A stretch of 64,000 nucleotides of DNA from Streptomyces apocyni (GTDB lineage Bacteria > Actinomycetota > Actinomycetes > Streptomycetales > Streptomycetaceae): positions 1-64,000 of the forward strand of contig NZ_WHOM01000056.1 in the NCBI RefSeq assembly GCF_009739465.1, read 5' to 3'. Both the position numbers and the translations under genes were made by a program. Under the pieces are notes generated by a model that did not search any database, was not told the origin of the DNA, and was given only the letters and a program-made list of their open reading frames with translations. Shown here piece by piece: positions 24,279 to 34,199 of the stretch; position 1 is the first letter of the stretch, and every line of letters starts with the position of its first letter.

Positions 24279-27266
24279 CTACGCCCCGTAGAACAGCTCC
24301 TCCACCACCGCCCGAGCCCGCCGCGTCGTACGCCGGTAGTCGTCCAGCATCTCCCCCACCGTCCCGGGGTCGTATCCCAGGTAGCGGGCCACCGCCGCGA
24401 GCTCCCGGCCGCCCGCCGGGAAGGTGTCACCCGCGCGGCCACGGACCAGCATCACCGCGTTACGCACCCGCGTGGCCAGCACCCACGCCTCGTCGAGGAT
24501 CGCGGCCTCCTCGGTGCCGATCAGCTCCGCGGCCCGCGCCGCCGCCAGCGCCGTACGGGTCCGGGTGGTCCGCAGCCCCGGCTCCACCCAGCCGTGCCGC
24601 AGCTGGAGGAGCTGTACGGTCCACTCGACGTCGGAGAGCCCGCCGCGGCCCAGCTTGGCGTGCAGCGTGGGATCGGCGCCGCGCGGCAGCCGCTCGGCCT
24701 CCATCCGGGCCTTCAGGCGGCGGATCTCGCGTACGGGATCGTCGCTGAGCCCCTCGGCCGGATAGCGCAGCGGGTCGACCAGCTCGATGAACCGCCGCCC
24801 GAGGTCCGCGTCGCCCGCGACGGGCTCGGCGCGCAGCAGGGCGTGACTCTCCCAGACCTGGGACCACCTGCGGTAGTACGCCTCGTACGACTTCAATGTC
24901 CGCACCAGCGGCCCGGTCTTGCCCTCGGGCCGCAGGTCGGCGTCGATGAGCAGCGGCGGGTCGGCGCTCGGTACCTGGAGCAGCCGCCGCATCTCGGAGA
25001 CGACGGTGTTCGCGGCCTTGGCCGCCTCCTGCTCGTCGACGCCCTCGCGGGGCTCGTGGACGAAGAGCACGTCCGCGTCCGAGCCATAGCTGAGTTCGTG
25101 TCCGCCGAAGCGCCCCATCGCGATAATCGCGAACCGGGTGGGCAGCTCGTCACCCCAGCCCTCGCGGACGACGGCCCGTAGCGTCCCGGCCAGGGTCGCC
25201 GCCGTCAGGTCCGACACCGCGTCCCCGACCCGGTCCACCAGCGCGCCCGGGTCCTCCTGCGCGGGGCTCTCCTCGGTGCCGTACGAGCCGATCAGGTCGG
25301 CGGCCGCGGTACGGAACAGCTCCCGCCGCCGTACCCCACGGGCCGCTGTGACCGCCTGGACGGCGTCGTCGGCCCGGCCGACCGCGGACAGGATCTCCTG
25401 CTCCAGGTGGGCGAGGTCGCGGGGCTCCAGGCCGCGCGGGTCGCCGAGCAGCGCGACCGCTTCCGGGGCGCGCAGCAGCAGGTCGGGGGCGAGCCGTCCG
25501 GCGGACAGGACCCGGGCGAGATTCTCCGCCGCCGCGCCCTCGTCGCGCAGCAGCCGTAGGTACCACGGGGTCTTGCCGAGCGCGTCGGACACCTTGCGGA
25601 AGCCCAGCAGGCCCGCGTCCGGGTCGGCGGAGTCCGCGAACCAGCCGAGCAGCACCGGCAGCAGGGTCCGCTGGATCGCGGCCTTTCTGCTCACCCCGGA
25701 GGCGAGCGCCTCCAGGTGGCGTAGCGCGGCGGCCGGGTCCGCGTACCCGAGGGCGACCAGCCGCTCGCGGGCGGCGTCGGTACGCAGCCGGGTCTCGCCC
25801 GGGGCGAGCTGGGCGACCGCGTCCAGCAGCGGCCGGTAGAAGATCTTCTCGTGCAGCCGCCGCACCACCGACGCGTGTTTGCGCCAGGCTCGGTGGAGCT
25901 CGGCGACCGGTTCGGTGCGCAGCCCGAGGGAGCGGCCCAGGCGCCGCAGGTCGTCCTCGCCCTCGGGCACCAGATGGGTGCGGCGCAGCCGGTACAGCTG
26001 GATGCGGTGCTCCATGGCGCGCAGGAAGCGGTACGCCTCGTCCAGCTGCGCGGCGTCCGCGCGGCCGACGTAGCCGCCCGCGGCCAGCGCCTGCAGCGCG
26101 TCCAGGGTCGTACCGCTCCGCAGCGACGCGTCGTGCCGCCCATGCACCAGCTGGAGCAGCTGGACGGCGAACTCGACGTCCCGCAGGCCGCCGGGCCCCA
26201 GCTTGAGTTCGCGCTCGATCTCGGCGGCCGGGATGGTGGCGACCACCCTGCGCCGCATCCGCTGCACGTCGGGCACGAAGTTGTCCCGCTCGGCCGCCTG
26301 CCACACCAGCGGGGCGAGTGTGGCGACGTACTCCTCGCCGAGCTCGGGGTCGCCCGCCACCGCCCGCGCCTTCAGCAGCGCCTGGAACTCCCAGGTCTTG
26401 GCCCAGCGCTGGTAGTAGGCGAGATGGCTGGAGAGCGTACGTACCAGGGGGCCGTTCCTGCCCTCGGGCCGCAGGTTCGCGTCGACCGGCCAGATGGTGC
26501 CCTCGACAGTCGTCTCGGAGCAGATCCGCATCAGGTGGGCGGCGAGCCGGGTGGCGGCCTGCATGGCCTTGCCCTCGTCGGCGGCGGGCGCGGGCTCCGC
26601 CACGAAGATGACATCCACGTCCGACACGTAGTTCAGCTCGTGCCCCCCGCACTTGCCCATCGCGATGACCGCCAGCCGGCACAGCGCGTCGTCCTCGGGC
26701 GCGGCGGCGCGCGCGATGGCCAGCGCGGCGCGCAGCGTCGCCGTCGCGAGGTCGGCCAGCTCGGCAGCGGTCTCGGCCACATCCGTCGTCCCGCACACGT
26801 CGCGGGCCGCGATGGACAGCAGACAGCGGCGGTAGGCGACGCGCAGCGACACCGGGTCGGTGGCCGCGGCCAGGCCGTACTCGAACTCCTCCACGCCCGG
26901 GTGCAGATCCGACGGCTCGTACGTCACCAGGGCCTGCCAGTCCATGGGGTGCCGGGCCAGGTGGTCCGCGAGCGCCTCGGAGGCGCCCAGCACCCCCAGC
27001 AGCCGGTCCCGCAGCGGCTTCGCGGACACCAGCGTGTCGAGCAACATCTGCCGCTCGTCGTCAGGCTGGGCCTCCACCAGCCGCACCAGGCCCAGCAGCG
27101 CGAGATCCGGATCGGCCGCGGCCCCCAGCGCGTCGAGCAGTACGGGGTCAGCGCGCACCGGGCCCAGCTCCGGGGTGTCCAGGAGCCGCTCGGCGGACGA
27201 GGGGTCGGTGAAGCCGTGCCGCAGCAGCCGGGTGAAGGTACTGCTCCTGCGCCCACCCGAGGTCAT
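24279..27266 (-). CDS. glnE: Glutamine synthetase adenylyltransferase/adenylyl-removing enzyme
   Basis: The product has 995 residues from the ATG at 27266, which follows GGAGG; an ATG eight codons upstream is possible. Two nucleotidyltransferase domains are present: an N-terminal adenylyl-removing half (GKCGGHELNYVSDVDVIF) and a C-terminal adenylyltransferase half (GRFGGHELSYGSDADVLF), each followed by a PII-uridylyltransferase-like helical domain (GPGGLRDVEF; GRGGLSDVEW). It switches glutamine synthetase on and off by tyrosine adenylylation. The length matches actinobacterial GlnE. Confidence 0.97.
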   Translation of the reverse strand: MTSGGRRSSTFTRLLRHGFTDPSSAERLLDTPELGPVRADPVLLDALGAAADPDLALLGLVRLVEAQPDDERQMLLDTLVSAKPLRDRLLGVLGASEALADHLARHPMDWQALVTYEPSDLHPGVEEFEYGLAAATDPVSLRVAYRRCLLSIAARDVCGTTDVAETAAELADLATATLRAALAIARAAAPEDDALCRLAVIAMGKCGGHELNYVSDVDVIFVAEPAPAADEGKAMQAATRLAAHLMRICSETTVEGTIWPVDANLRPEGRNGPLVRTLSSHLAYYQRWAKTWEFQALLKARAVAGDPELGEEYVATLAPLVWQAAERDNFVPDVQRMRRRVVATIPAAEIERELKLGPGGLRDVEFAVQLLQLVHGRHDASLRSGTTLDALQALAAGGYVGRADAAQLDEAYRFLRAMEHRIQLYRLRRTHLVPEGEDDLRRLGRSLGLRTEPVAELHRAWRKHASVVRRLHEKIFYRPLLDAVAQLAPGETRLRTDAARERLVALGYADPAAALRHLEALASGVSRKAAIQRTLLPVLLGWFADSADPDAGLLGFRKVSDALGKTPWYLRLLRDEGAAAENLARVLSAGRLAPDLLLRAPEAVALLGDPRGLEPRDLAHLEQEILSAVGRADDAVQAVTAARGVRRRELFRTAAADLIGSYGTEESPAQEDPGALVDRVGDAVSDLTAATLAGTLRAVVREGWGDELPTRFAIIAMGRFGGHELSYGSDADVLFVHEPREGVDEQEAAKAANTVVSEMRRLLQVPSADPPLLIDADLRPEGKTGPLVRTLKSYEAYYRRWSQVWESHALLRAEPVAGDADLGRRFIELVDPLRYPAEGLSDDPVREIRRLKARMEAERLPRGADPTLHAKLGRGGLSDVEWTVQLLQLRHGWVEPGLRTTRTRTALAAARAAELIGTEEAAILDEAWVLATRVRNAVMLVRGRAGDTFPAGGRELAAVARYLGYDPGTVGEMLDDYRRTTRRARAVVEELFYGA

Positions 27267-27425
27267 GATCCGGCCTCCCGTTTCGCTCACACGTGTGGGC
27301 TGAGCTTAGAGCCTGTCCAGCGGGTCACGCCCGTCCGCCCAGAGGCGGGCGCCGACGATCCCTGGTGTACTCGGTAGTGCCACGCGCTGGCGGTTCCACT
27401 GCTCCGACCACCCAGGGAACGCACC

Positions 27426-27854
27426 ATGCACTACACCCTCGAACTGATCCCGCTGCCCGTCTCCGACGTCGACCGCGCCCGGGACTTCTACCGCGACAAA
27501 CTGGGCTTCCACGTCGACATCGACGCCGAGGTCGCGGAAGGCCTGCGCATCGTGCAGCTGACCCCACCGGGCTCGGGCTGCTCGATCGCGCTCAGCGAGA
27601 AGCTCTGGGACATGATGGACGGCCCCAACCCGGAACCCGGCTCGTACCAGGGCCTCCAGCTCTGCGTCTCCGACATCAAGCAGGCCCGCGCCGAACTCGT
27701 CGAGCGTGGCCTGGAGGTGTCGGAGCCGGTGGTGTTCGCGCCGGAGGACGGCGGCACGTTCATGTACTTCAAGGACCCGGACGGCAACGGCTGGGCGATC
27801 CAGGAGTACCGCACCCGCGCCACCCAGCCGCTGCGCGACGTGATCGCCGCCTGA
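27426..27854 (+). CDS. VOC (glyoxalase/bleomycin resistance-like) family protein
   Basis: The product has 142 residues made of two beta-alpha-beta-beta-beta units, starting LELIPLPVSDVDRARDFYRDKLGF and LQLCVSDIKQARAELVERG, and ending with FKDPDGNGWAIQE, where the glutamate is a usual metal ligand. Function within the superfamily is open. It probably marks the last core gene before the defence island. Confidence 0.88.
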   Translation: MHYTLELIPLPVSDVDRARDFYRDKLGFHVDIDAEVAEGLRIVQLTPPGSGCSIALSEKLWDMMDGPNPEPGSYQGLQLCVSDIKQARAELVERGLEVSEPVVFAPEDGGTFMYFKDPDGNGWAIQEYRTRATQPLRDVIAA

Positions 27855-27875
27855 TCGCGCGAACGGTGCCGGAGT

Positions 27876-27900
27876 GAGGCTGGCGAGGCCGGTTAGCCTC
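27876..27900. terminator. Weak hairpin between VOC gene and drmC
   Basis: GAGGCT and AGCCTC flank a 13-base loop between the convergent VOC gene and drmC; the right arm includes the drmC stop codon. The stem is only 6 bases. Confidence 0.35.
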
Positions 27901-28642
27901 GTCGGCTTGTCAGCTCGTGGAAGTGGTCGACTATGCGGCCGACGGTTTGTCGGTCGCGGAGGATGACTCCGACTTCTATGTTCTGGCCAAGCGCCCGGTC
28001 CGTGAGGTTCGCGCTGCCCACGAGCGCCGTGTGCCGGTCGGCCACGATGAGCTTCGCGTGCAGCGCGCCTCGCGCGCCGGTCCCTGACGCGTCGCGGTCG
28101 GTGCCCCACTGCACCACGTGGGCCTGGCCTTTCAGGGGGTCGAAGACTCGCGCCGCCGCGGTGGACTCCTCCAGCAGGATCTCCACGCGGACCCCGCGCC
28201 GCATCGCACGGCGTAGTTCCTCGATCACCTCCCTGACGCCGTAGGCGGCGAAGCTGACCACGAGGACGGTCTCCCGCGCGGACCGGATCACCTCGGTCAC
28301 CACGCTGGCGGTGAGCCGTACCGGCACGGCCGCGCTCACCGGCCCGCTCACCACCACCTGGGCCACCCGGTCGGGGCGGCACTCCTCGTACTGGGCGGCC
28401 GCCGTCGTCAGGGCCAGGGCCAGGGCACGTCCGTGGAGCGTGGGCTCCTCGGCGCTCCACGCCCGGCAGAGTGCGGCGGCCTGAGCGCTGAGGCCCGCCG
28501 CCGGGGACACCCGCGCCAGGTTGAGCTCCACGTCCGGTGACGGCCGTGGCGACGCCCGCAGGATCTCGGCCCACTCGGCCAGTTGCGCGCTGGGCAGGCG
28601 GCGCCCGAGCTCGGCGAGTACGCCCGGAAGCCGGGGCCTCAT
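27893..28642 (-). CDS. drmC: DISARM protein DrmC (phospholipase D-fold)
   Basis: The product has 249 residues. One PLD motif is clear: HAKLIVADRHTALVGSANLTDRALGQN (H-x-K-x4-D plus GSxN), as in PLD-family nucleases. The ATG at 28642 was chosen because it overlaps the drmB stop as ATGA; longer upstream frames run through drmB. In DISARM, DrmC is a core gene but its deletion can leave protection intact, so its role is not settled. It is the last gene of drmABC. Confidence 0.9.
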   Translation of the reverse strand: MRPRLPGVLAELGRRLPSAQLAEWAEILRASPRPSPDVELNLARVSPAAGLSAQAAALCRAWSAEEPTLHGRALALALTTAAAQYEECRPDRVAQVVVSGPVSAAVPVRLTASVVTEVIRSARETVLVVSFAAYGVREVIEELRRAMRRGVRVEILLEESTAAARVFDPLKGQAHVVQWGTDRDASGTGARGALHAKLIVADRHTALVGSANLTDRALGQNIEVGVILRDRQTVGRIVDHFHELTSRRG

Positions 28643-30495
28643 CCGAAGAACGCGCCGTGGCGACCCGCGAGTGTCTCCACCAGCAGGGCGCGGTCCAGCA
28701 AGTGGTTGCCGCGCTCGCACGAGGTCTCCGCGGCGAAGAGGCAGGCGTGGCAGGCGGCGCCGTGCAGGCGGCCGTGGACGGTCGGGTCGTGTTCCGCGCA
28801 CATCGGGTCGGAGCTGCACAGGCGTGCCGCGGCCAGCGCCTGGTCGAGCGAGGCGCCGAGCCTGCCGCGACGGCCCAGGGAGACCAGGCCGCCCAGGGTG
28901 CCCTCGCTGTCCGGTGCCGCGGTGTAGAGCAGGATGCCTGCCATGGGCTGGCTGCCGGAGCGGGCGTAGATCCGTTCGGCGATGCCGGAGGCTCCGTAGC
29001 CGCACTCCAGGGCGAACTCGCGGATCAGGGCGTGGGAGAAGGAGTGGAGCAGTATGTAGCGGATGCCGGGCCACCTCGGCTCGACACCGCGCGCGGCGCA
29101 CCACTTCTCGTACGCCCGCTTGAGGTGGCCCTCCCTGGCGCGTACGTCGTCCCTGGCCTCCCAGGCGGCCAGCGGCTGCTCACGGAACTTCAGGAAGACG
29201 CCTTCCCCCCGCAGTTCAGCACACGGCACCCAGGTGGCCGCCTCGGCGGTGAGCGGCGCGGACTGCTGCGAGAGGTAGTCCTGAGGCATCCATTCCGGGG
29301 CGTCGATACGGGTGAATCCGGTGAGGGCGGCCACCTCGCGCAGCCGGTGCACCAGCACGACCTGTTCGAGCCAGTCACCGGCCTCGTCGGGAACCGGCTC
29401 GCGCACGGTGGTGAAGTCGGGCAACTGCCGTGTCCTGGCGGCCGTGAAGGCCTCCCACTCGGGGGTGGCGAGGTCGAAGTCCTCCCCGTCGTCGGCGCCA
29501 GGTGCCAGGTGCTGTTCCGTCTGCCGCTGGACTTCCCTGGTGATTTCGTCCCAGACCGCGTCCAGCCCGTACTGCTCCAGTTCGAGCCAGCACTGCTGTG
29601 TCGGGAGCAGCATCTTGGCGGCCTCCTGCGGAACCGCCGCGAGCGGCTGGAGGTACTGCCAGTTCTCGCGCACGGCCTGAAGCAGGGGTTCGTCGGCCTT
29701 GGGCAGGCTGAATACCCTCAGCTGCGCGGGGAACCAGCTGTTGGTGGCGCCGAGGACGATCGTGCGGACCTGCTCGCCGCAGGTGTCGAAGGTGCCCAGG
29801 TGCGGGTGGTGTCCACGGCAGGCGGGCAGCACCCGCTCGCCCCGCAGGCCCATGGCCTCGGCCATGGACCGGGCGGGGACCTTCTCACAGGAGCACTGGA
29901 CGAAGACGTTCGCCGCCTCGCCTGTGGTGCCCCGTTCGACGAGAGACAGGGTGCACCCCGCCGGGTGATCGGCTCCCCGGTGGACGAAGTACATCCAGGG
30001 GAAATCGTCCATGTGCCCGGCCCGGCAGGCGATGAGGAACCGCGCCGGTACGGCGGTGGGCCTGCGCCGCCCCTGACCGAAACAGTTGTGCACATAGCGG
30101 GTGTTCTCGGGCCGGAAGTACTGCTCCTCCAGTTCGAACAGGCCCGAGGAGGCGGGGGACAGCTGGTTGCACTGTTCGCGCGAGCAGCGCAGCCAGCGGG
30201 GGAAGAGACCAACCGGCACGCCGACCCGGGCCCAGTCCCCGAACGGGTCGGTGGTCTCCTGCATATGGGGCGGGGTGCGCAGGGTGGTCACCTGCTGCCC
30301 GAGACGGCGGCGGACCGCGGCGAGCAGCCGGTCCTCGGTGAGGACCGTGGCCCGGTCCAGCTCCCAGCGGTCGAGACCGAGCACCATGACCGAGAGGTTC
30401 GGCAGGTCGGCGACGGAGCCGACGCCGTAGGTGTGCAGCAGCTGGCTGGGGCGCAGTTCGCCGACGCGCAGCGGCCCGTTGGCGGGGGCGGTCAC
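28639..30495 (-). CDS. drmB: DISARM protein DrmB (DUF1998)
   Basis: The product has 618 residues. It opens with RPSQLLHTYGVGSVADLPN, typical of DrmB, and carries several cysteine/histidine zinc-ribbon candidates. The C-terminal DUF1998 region contains CSSDPMC and ACHACLFAAETSCERGNHLLDR. Published work shows DrmB forms a complex with DrmA that engages foreign DNA. The GTG start overlaps the drmA stop by 4 bases. Confidence 0.94.
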   Translation of the reverse strand: MTAPANGPLRVGELRPSQLLHTYGVGSVADLPNLSVMVLGLDRWELDRATVLTEDRLLAAVRRRLGQQVTTLRTPPHMQETTDPFGDWARVGVPVGLFPRWLRCSREQCNQLSPASSGLFELEEQYFRPENTRYVHNCFGQGRRRPTAVPARFLIACRAGHMDDFPWMYFVHRGADHPAGCTLSLVERGTTGEAANVFVQCSCEKVPARSMAEAMGLRGERVLPACRGHHPHLGTFDTCGEQVRTIVLGATNSWFPAQLRVFSLPKADEPLLQAVRENWQYLQPLAAVPQEAAKMLLPTQQCWLELEQYGLDAVWDEITREVQRQTEQHLAPGADDGEDFDLATPEWEAFTAARTRQLPDFTTVREPVPDEAGDWLEQVVLVHRLREVAALTGFTRIDAPEWMPQDYLSQQSAPLTAEAATWVPCAELRGEGVFLKFREQPLAAWEARDDVRAREGHLKRAYEKWCAARGVEPRWPGIRYILLHSFSHALIREFALECGYGASGIAERIYARSGSQPMAGILLYTAAPDSEGTLGGLVSLGRRGRLGASLDQALAAARLCSSDPMCAEHDPTVHGRLHGAACHACLFAAETSCERGNHLLDRALLVETLAGRHGAFFG

Positions 30496-33400
30496 TGGTT
30501 CTCCTGGCGGATGTCGGCCTGGTCGTCGGGACGGGGCGTGAAGGGCGGCTCGGCGGTGTCGTCCGCTCCGGCGTCGCCGACGAACATCAGCCGGATCGGC
30601 GGCTCGACCTCACGCAGGGACGTCGGGCAGGTCATGAGCTGCCAGCGGGAGCCGTCCGGCTCCTTGAGTAGCGGTGTGACATCGCCCTGCCTGCGCGCCG
30701 CACGGTATCCGAGCACGGCCGCGGGCGCGTTGCGCTTGCCGCCCCAGTAGTCGAGGCGCGCGTCGAGCCCTTCCTGGACCGCCTGGCCCACCCGCCGGTC
30801 GCTGGTGACCGTGCTGGCCCGGCGGCGAAGGTACTGCACGACATGGTCGCCCAGCTCACCCCGGCCGTCGAAGAACTGGGCGCCCCGGTTGCCGTTGTAC
30901 TCCTGCTTCAGGTTGCGGACGAGGGCGGTGAGTACCCCGGTGAGGCCGCGGTCCACAGCCCGCTCGGAGTAGGGCGTGACCGACAGGGCCTCCACGTGCT
31001 GGTAGAGCGTGGCGTGGAAGGACTCGAAGGTCTCGTAGTGCGAGAGGTCGCGCGGGCGGGCCCAGTTGAGGACGGTGAACACCAGACCGGGCGCGCGTCG
31101 GCCGACGCGGCTGGTCGCCTGGATGTACTCGGCGGTGGACTTGGGCTGGTTGGCGACGACCATGACACCGAGCCGCGACACGTCCACGCCGACGGCGATC
31201 ATGTTGGTGGCGAGGAGTACGTCGATGGGGCGCGGCATTCCCTTCCGCCACCCGGCGAAGGAGAGGTCGAGCTTCTCCAGGATGTCCGGGATCGCGTCCG
31301 ACGACATACGTGAGGTGAGCTCGGCGGGTTCGCCGGGGAAGCGCACCGCGAGGCCACGCTGGCTGACCCGGGTGAGGCGGGTGGAGACGTCGTCCTCGAC
31401 GAGGCGGCGCATGCTCCCGAGGTCGCGCAGGCTGTTGAAGTAGCCGACCAGGGTCATATAGGGGTCGGTGATGTCGTTCTGCCCGTACTTCTCGTGCAGG
31501 AGCTGGGCGGCGGCGAGCTGCGCCACGTACACCCGGATGTAGACCGCCTTGGTGCGCACCCCCTGGGCGCAGATGCCCACATAGCGGCGTCCGGGCCGCT
31601 GGCCGACGGGGCGCTGCCGGGCGAAGAAGTTGTCACCCGCCTCAAGTCCGGGTGGCGGGAAGACCGCGGTGCGCCGGTCGAACAGGTCGTTGATCTGGCG
31701 GTCGGCGCGCCGGACGGTCGCGGTGGAGGCGATCACCTTGGGCCGCACGGCCGTGCCGGGCGTGATGTCCCAGGTGGCCAGCTTGTCGACGGCCGCCTCG
31801 TACAGCCCGACGAGGGAGCCGAGCGGGCCGGAGATCAGGTGCAGCTCGTCCTGGACGATCAGGTCCGGTGGGCGCACCCGCGCGGCGTTCTCCGTGCGGG
31901 CCGCCGGATGGTCACCGTGCGGGGGGTGGGTGGGCCGCTCCCAGTCGCTGTCGACGGCGTCGGCGGTCACATAGCCGTGCCGGGTGCAGCGACGGGACAC
32001 CTGGCCGAACAGAGTCTGGGTCTCGCCCTTCCAGGGGAGCTGGGCGAACTTGTCGACGGTGGCGATGATCAGAGACGGCAGCAGCCGGTAGATCTCCTCG
32101 TCGACGACGACCAGCGGAAGGCCGGGCTCCGCCACCCCGAAGGCGGCGGCTCCGAAGGGGCATTCGAAGGCGTCCGGGCAGGTGATCCGGGTGCGCCGGG
32201 TGGTGGTCTCGACGTCGATGTCGCGCCCCGCGTCGAGTTTACTGCCGCACCAGGGGCAGCCGGTGAGCTGGTGCGGGGAGCCCTTGAGGCCGCGTCGGCC
32301 GCGCCCCCGGTCCTTGCGGCGGTCCCTGATCCACTCGCGGGCCTGTTCCGTGGTGTTCGGGGTGACCCCGCCGCCCACCCACAGGCCGATCCGGAAGGGC
32401 ACGTCCCCCCACTGCGCGGGGTCCTCGCGGCGGAGGGTCTCGCAGGCGCAGATGAGGGCGGCGGCACGCTGGAACTGCTGGATGGTGAGCAGCCGCAGCG
32501 TGTAGCGCATCAGGACCGCCACGCCGTTCTCCGCGTCTAGGCCGCCGAGGCGCGGCATCCGGCGGCGGATGCCCAGGGTGAAAGCGGTCAGCCCGAGGTA
32601 GGCCTCGGTCTTGCCACCACCCGTGGGGAACCACAGCAGGTCGGCCAGCGCGTGTCCGTTGTCGGCCCTGCGCTCGTCGTGTCCGGGGTCGGCGAGCGCG
32701 GGCAGGTTCAGCAGCAGGAATGCCAGCTGGAAGGGGCGCCAGCTGCGGTTGCCCGGTACGTCGGCCCGCTCGACGGCCTCGGCCAGGGTGGTGCCAGGGG
32801 CCCGGCGACGCGCCGCCGCCGCTATGGTGTGGACGCGCTGGAGGCACATGGCCCGGTTGGCGAAACGGAAGGCGTCCAGGGCGGAACCGTCCGCGAGGAG
32901 GGCGATGCCCGACTCGATCCGGTCCGCCGCGACGCCCGCCCGGCGCAGGTTCTCCCGCGCCTCACCCTCGTAGCCCTCCAGCCGGGCGTCCGGGTCGTCG
33001 ATCTGCCGCCGGGTGCGCTCGATCCAGGCCCGGTATCCCACCACCAGGGGCATCAGCGAGTCCCGCAGAGTCTGTGCGTCCAACTCGGCGAGGGACTTCA
33101 TATCCACGACGAGGTCACGCAGTTCGGCCAGGTCCTCGTCGCCCTCGGTGTCCGGGTGCGGCACGTCGGTGAAGGGCACCTCGTACGAGGGCGCGGCGAC
33201 CGTGGAGATCTCGACCGCCCGCAGCGGGTCCGCCTGGTCCGCGACCGCGTGCACACCAGTGCCGTGCCCTACGGCGAACTCGGGGTGGTAACGGTAGGTC
33301 ATGGCCAGCGCCCGCTGCTCAGCGCGGTCGGCTGGGTCCCCGCCCCGCGACACAGCGTCCTTGCGCGGCTTGAACGCGGCGGTCTCCGTGGGCCCTTGGA

Positions 33401-34067
33401 CCGTCAGCCCCGCCTGGAAGATCCAGTTCCCGGGGCCGCGAGTGTCCTTCTGCCCGTTGACGAGGAAGAGGGAGATCAGCCAGTCGTCCTCATAGCGCCG
33501 CACCCTGCCGCGTACCACGATGCCCGGGAACACGTCCGGCAGGACGACCTGTGGTTCGACCAGGCCCTCCAGCAGCTTGACCGTCACCGCGCCCGAGAAC
33601 GGCGTGCGATGCCACACGGCGCCGGAGCGCTCCGGGTCCTTGGACGGCCCCGCCTTGTACGCCGCCCACGAGCAGTGCACGCGCAGCTCCGCCACGCTCC
33701 CGTCAACCCGCGCGGTGAGGCCCATCGCGGACGGCTGGAGGCTGGGCACGTTGGGCGCGTCCGGCTCCCGGTCCCCTTCCTCGGCGTCCGGCGTCTCGGC
33801 CAGGCGCCCCTGGTCCAGCTCGTCCGGGTCGATCTGGGCGCCACCAGGAGCGAGCCGCCCGATGATGTAGTGGTCCGACGGGCTGCCGGACAGCTCCTCC
33901 TCCTCGCCCCCGATGGGACCAAGCAGGTCGGTGACCACGAGGCGCTCCAGCTCCTCGCGGATGTCCTGTGGCTCGGGCATGGCGAGGACCTGCTGCTGGT
34001 CCCCGCGGTCCCCCCTCTGTTCCCCGGAAGAGCCCGACGACGGTGTGGTCCTGCTCTGCTCGCTCAC
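30492..34067 (-). CDS. drmA: DISARM helicase DrmA
   Basis: The product has 1191 residues. After a 440-residue N-terminal part comes a superfamily 2 helicase core: Walker A FPTGGGKT (480-487), a zinc-binding insertion (CPWC at 604-607 with C630 and C636), the DELH box (740-743), STATVRR, and the helicase C-terminal motifs IAVGVDVSRLGVMVV and ATSRVGRRA. DrmA translocates on DNA with DrmB. The GTG at 34067 is assigned as the start; an ATG 29 codons later (33980) is an alternative. Unlike usual DISARM loci, it is separated from drmMI by 7.3 kb and needs its own promoter, probably in 34068-34199. Confidence 0.95.
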   Translation of the reverse strand: MSEQSRTTPSSGSSGEQRGDRGDQQQVLAMPEPQDIREELERLVVTDLLGPIGGEEEELSGSPSDHYIIGRLAPGGAQIDPDELDQGRLAETPDAEEGDREPDAPNVPSLQPSAMGLTARVDGSVAELRVHCSWAAYKAGPSKDPERSGAVWHRTPFSGAVTVKLLEGLVEPQVVLPDVFPGIVVRGRVRRYEDDWLISLFLVNGQKDTRGPGNWIFQAGLTVQGPTETAAFKPRKDAVSRGGDPADRAEQRALAMTYRYHPEFAVGHGTGVHAVADQADPLRAVEISTVAAPSYEVPFTDVPHPDTEGDEDLAELRDLVVDMKSLAELDAQTLRDSLMPLVVGYRAWIERTRRQIDDPDARLEGYEGEARENLRRAGVAADRIESGIALLADGSALDAFRFANRAMCLQRVHTIAAAARRRAPGTTLAEAVERADVPGNRSWRPFQLAFLLLNLPALADPGHDERRADNGHALADLLWFPTGGGKTEAYLGLTAFTLGIRRRMPRLGGLDAENGVAVLMRYTLRLLTIQQFQRAAALICACETLRREDPAQWGDVPFRIGLWVGGGVTPNTTEQAREWIRDRRKDRGRGRRGLKGSPHQLTGCPWCGSKLDAGRDIDVETTTRRTRITCPDAFECPFGAAAFGVAEPGLPLVVVDEEIYRLLPSLIIATVDKFAQLPWKGETQTLFGQVSRRCTRHGYVTADAVDSDWERPTHPPHGDHPAARTENAARVRPPDLIVQDELHLISGPLGSLVGLYEAAVDKLATWDITPGTAVRPKVIASTATVRRADRQINDLFDRRTAVFPPPGLEAGDNFFARQRPVGQRPGRRYVGICAQGVRTKAVYIRVYVAQLAAAQLLHEKYGQNDITDPYMTLVGYFNSLRDLGSMRRLVEDDVSTRLTRVSQRGLAVRFPGEPAELTSRMSSDAIPDILEKLDLSFAGWRKGMPRPIDVLLATNMIAVGVDVSRLGVMVVANQPKSTAEYIQATSRVGRRAPGLVFTVLNWARPRDLSHYETFESFHATLYQHVEALSVTPYSERAVDRGLTGVLTALVRNLKQEYNGNRGAQFFDGRGELGDHVVQYLRRRASTVTSDRRVGQAVQEGLDARLDYWGGKRNAPAAVLGYRAARRQGDVTPLLKEPDGSRWQLMTCPTSLREVEPPIRLMFVGDAGADDTAEPPFTPRPDDQADIRQENQ

Positions 34068-34199
34068 GGGCCCACCCTAACGAGGCCCACTGACAGCGGG
34101 CTGCGGCCCGTCTGCGGAACGTGACCCCGCCCTTCTCAGCCCCCGGCCACGGACGTTACTGTGTGCCATCAGTTGCGCACGGGGTGATGCGGGGAGCAT

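Noticed and set aside
25851..27377. Long frame antisense to glnE
   Set aside because: Shadow of GlnE; no start signal and Arg/His/Gln-rich composition.
28642..29104. N-terminal extension of drmC
   Set aside because: The upstream codons lie entirely within drmB, and the ATG at 28642 overlaps the drmB stop neatly.
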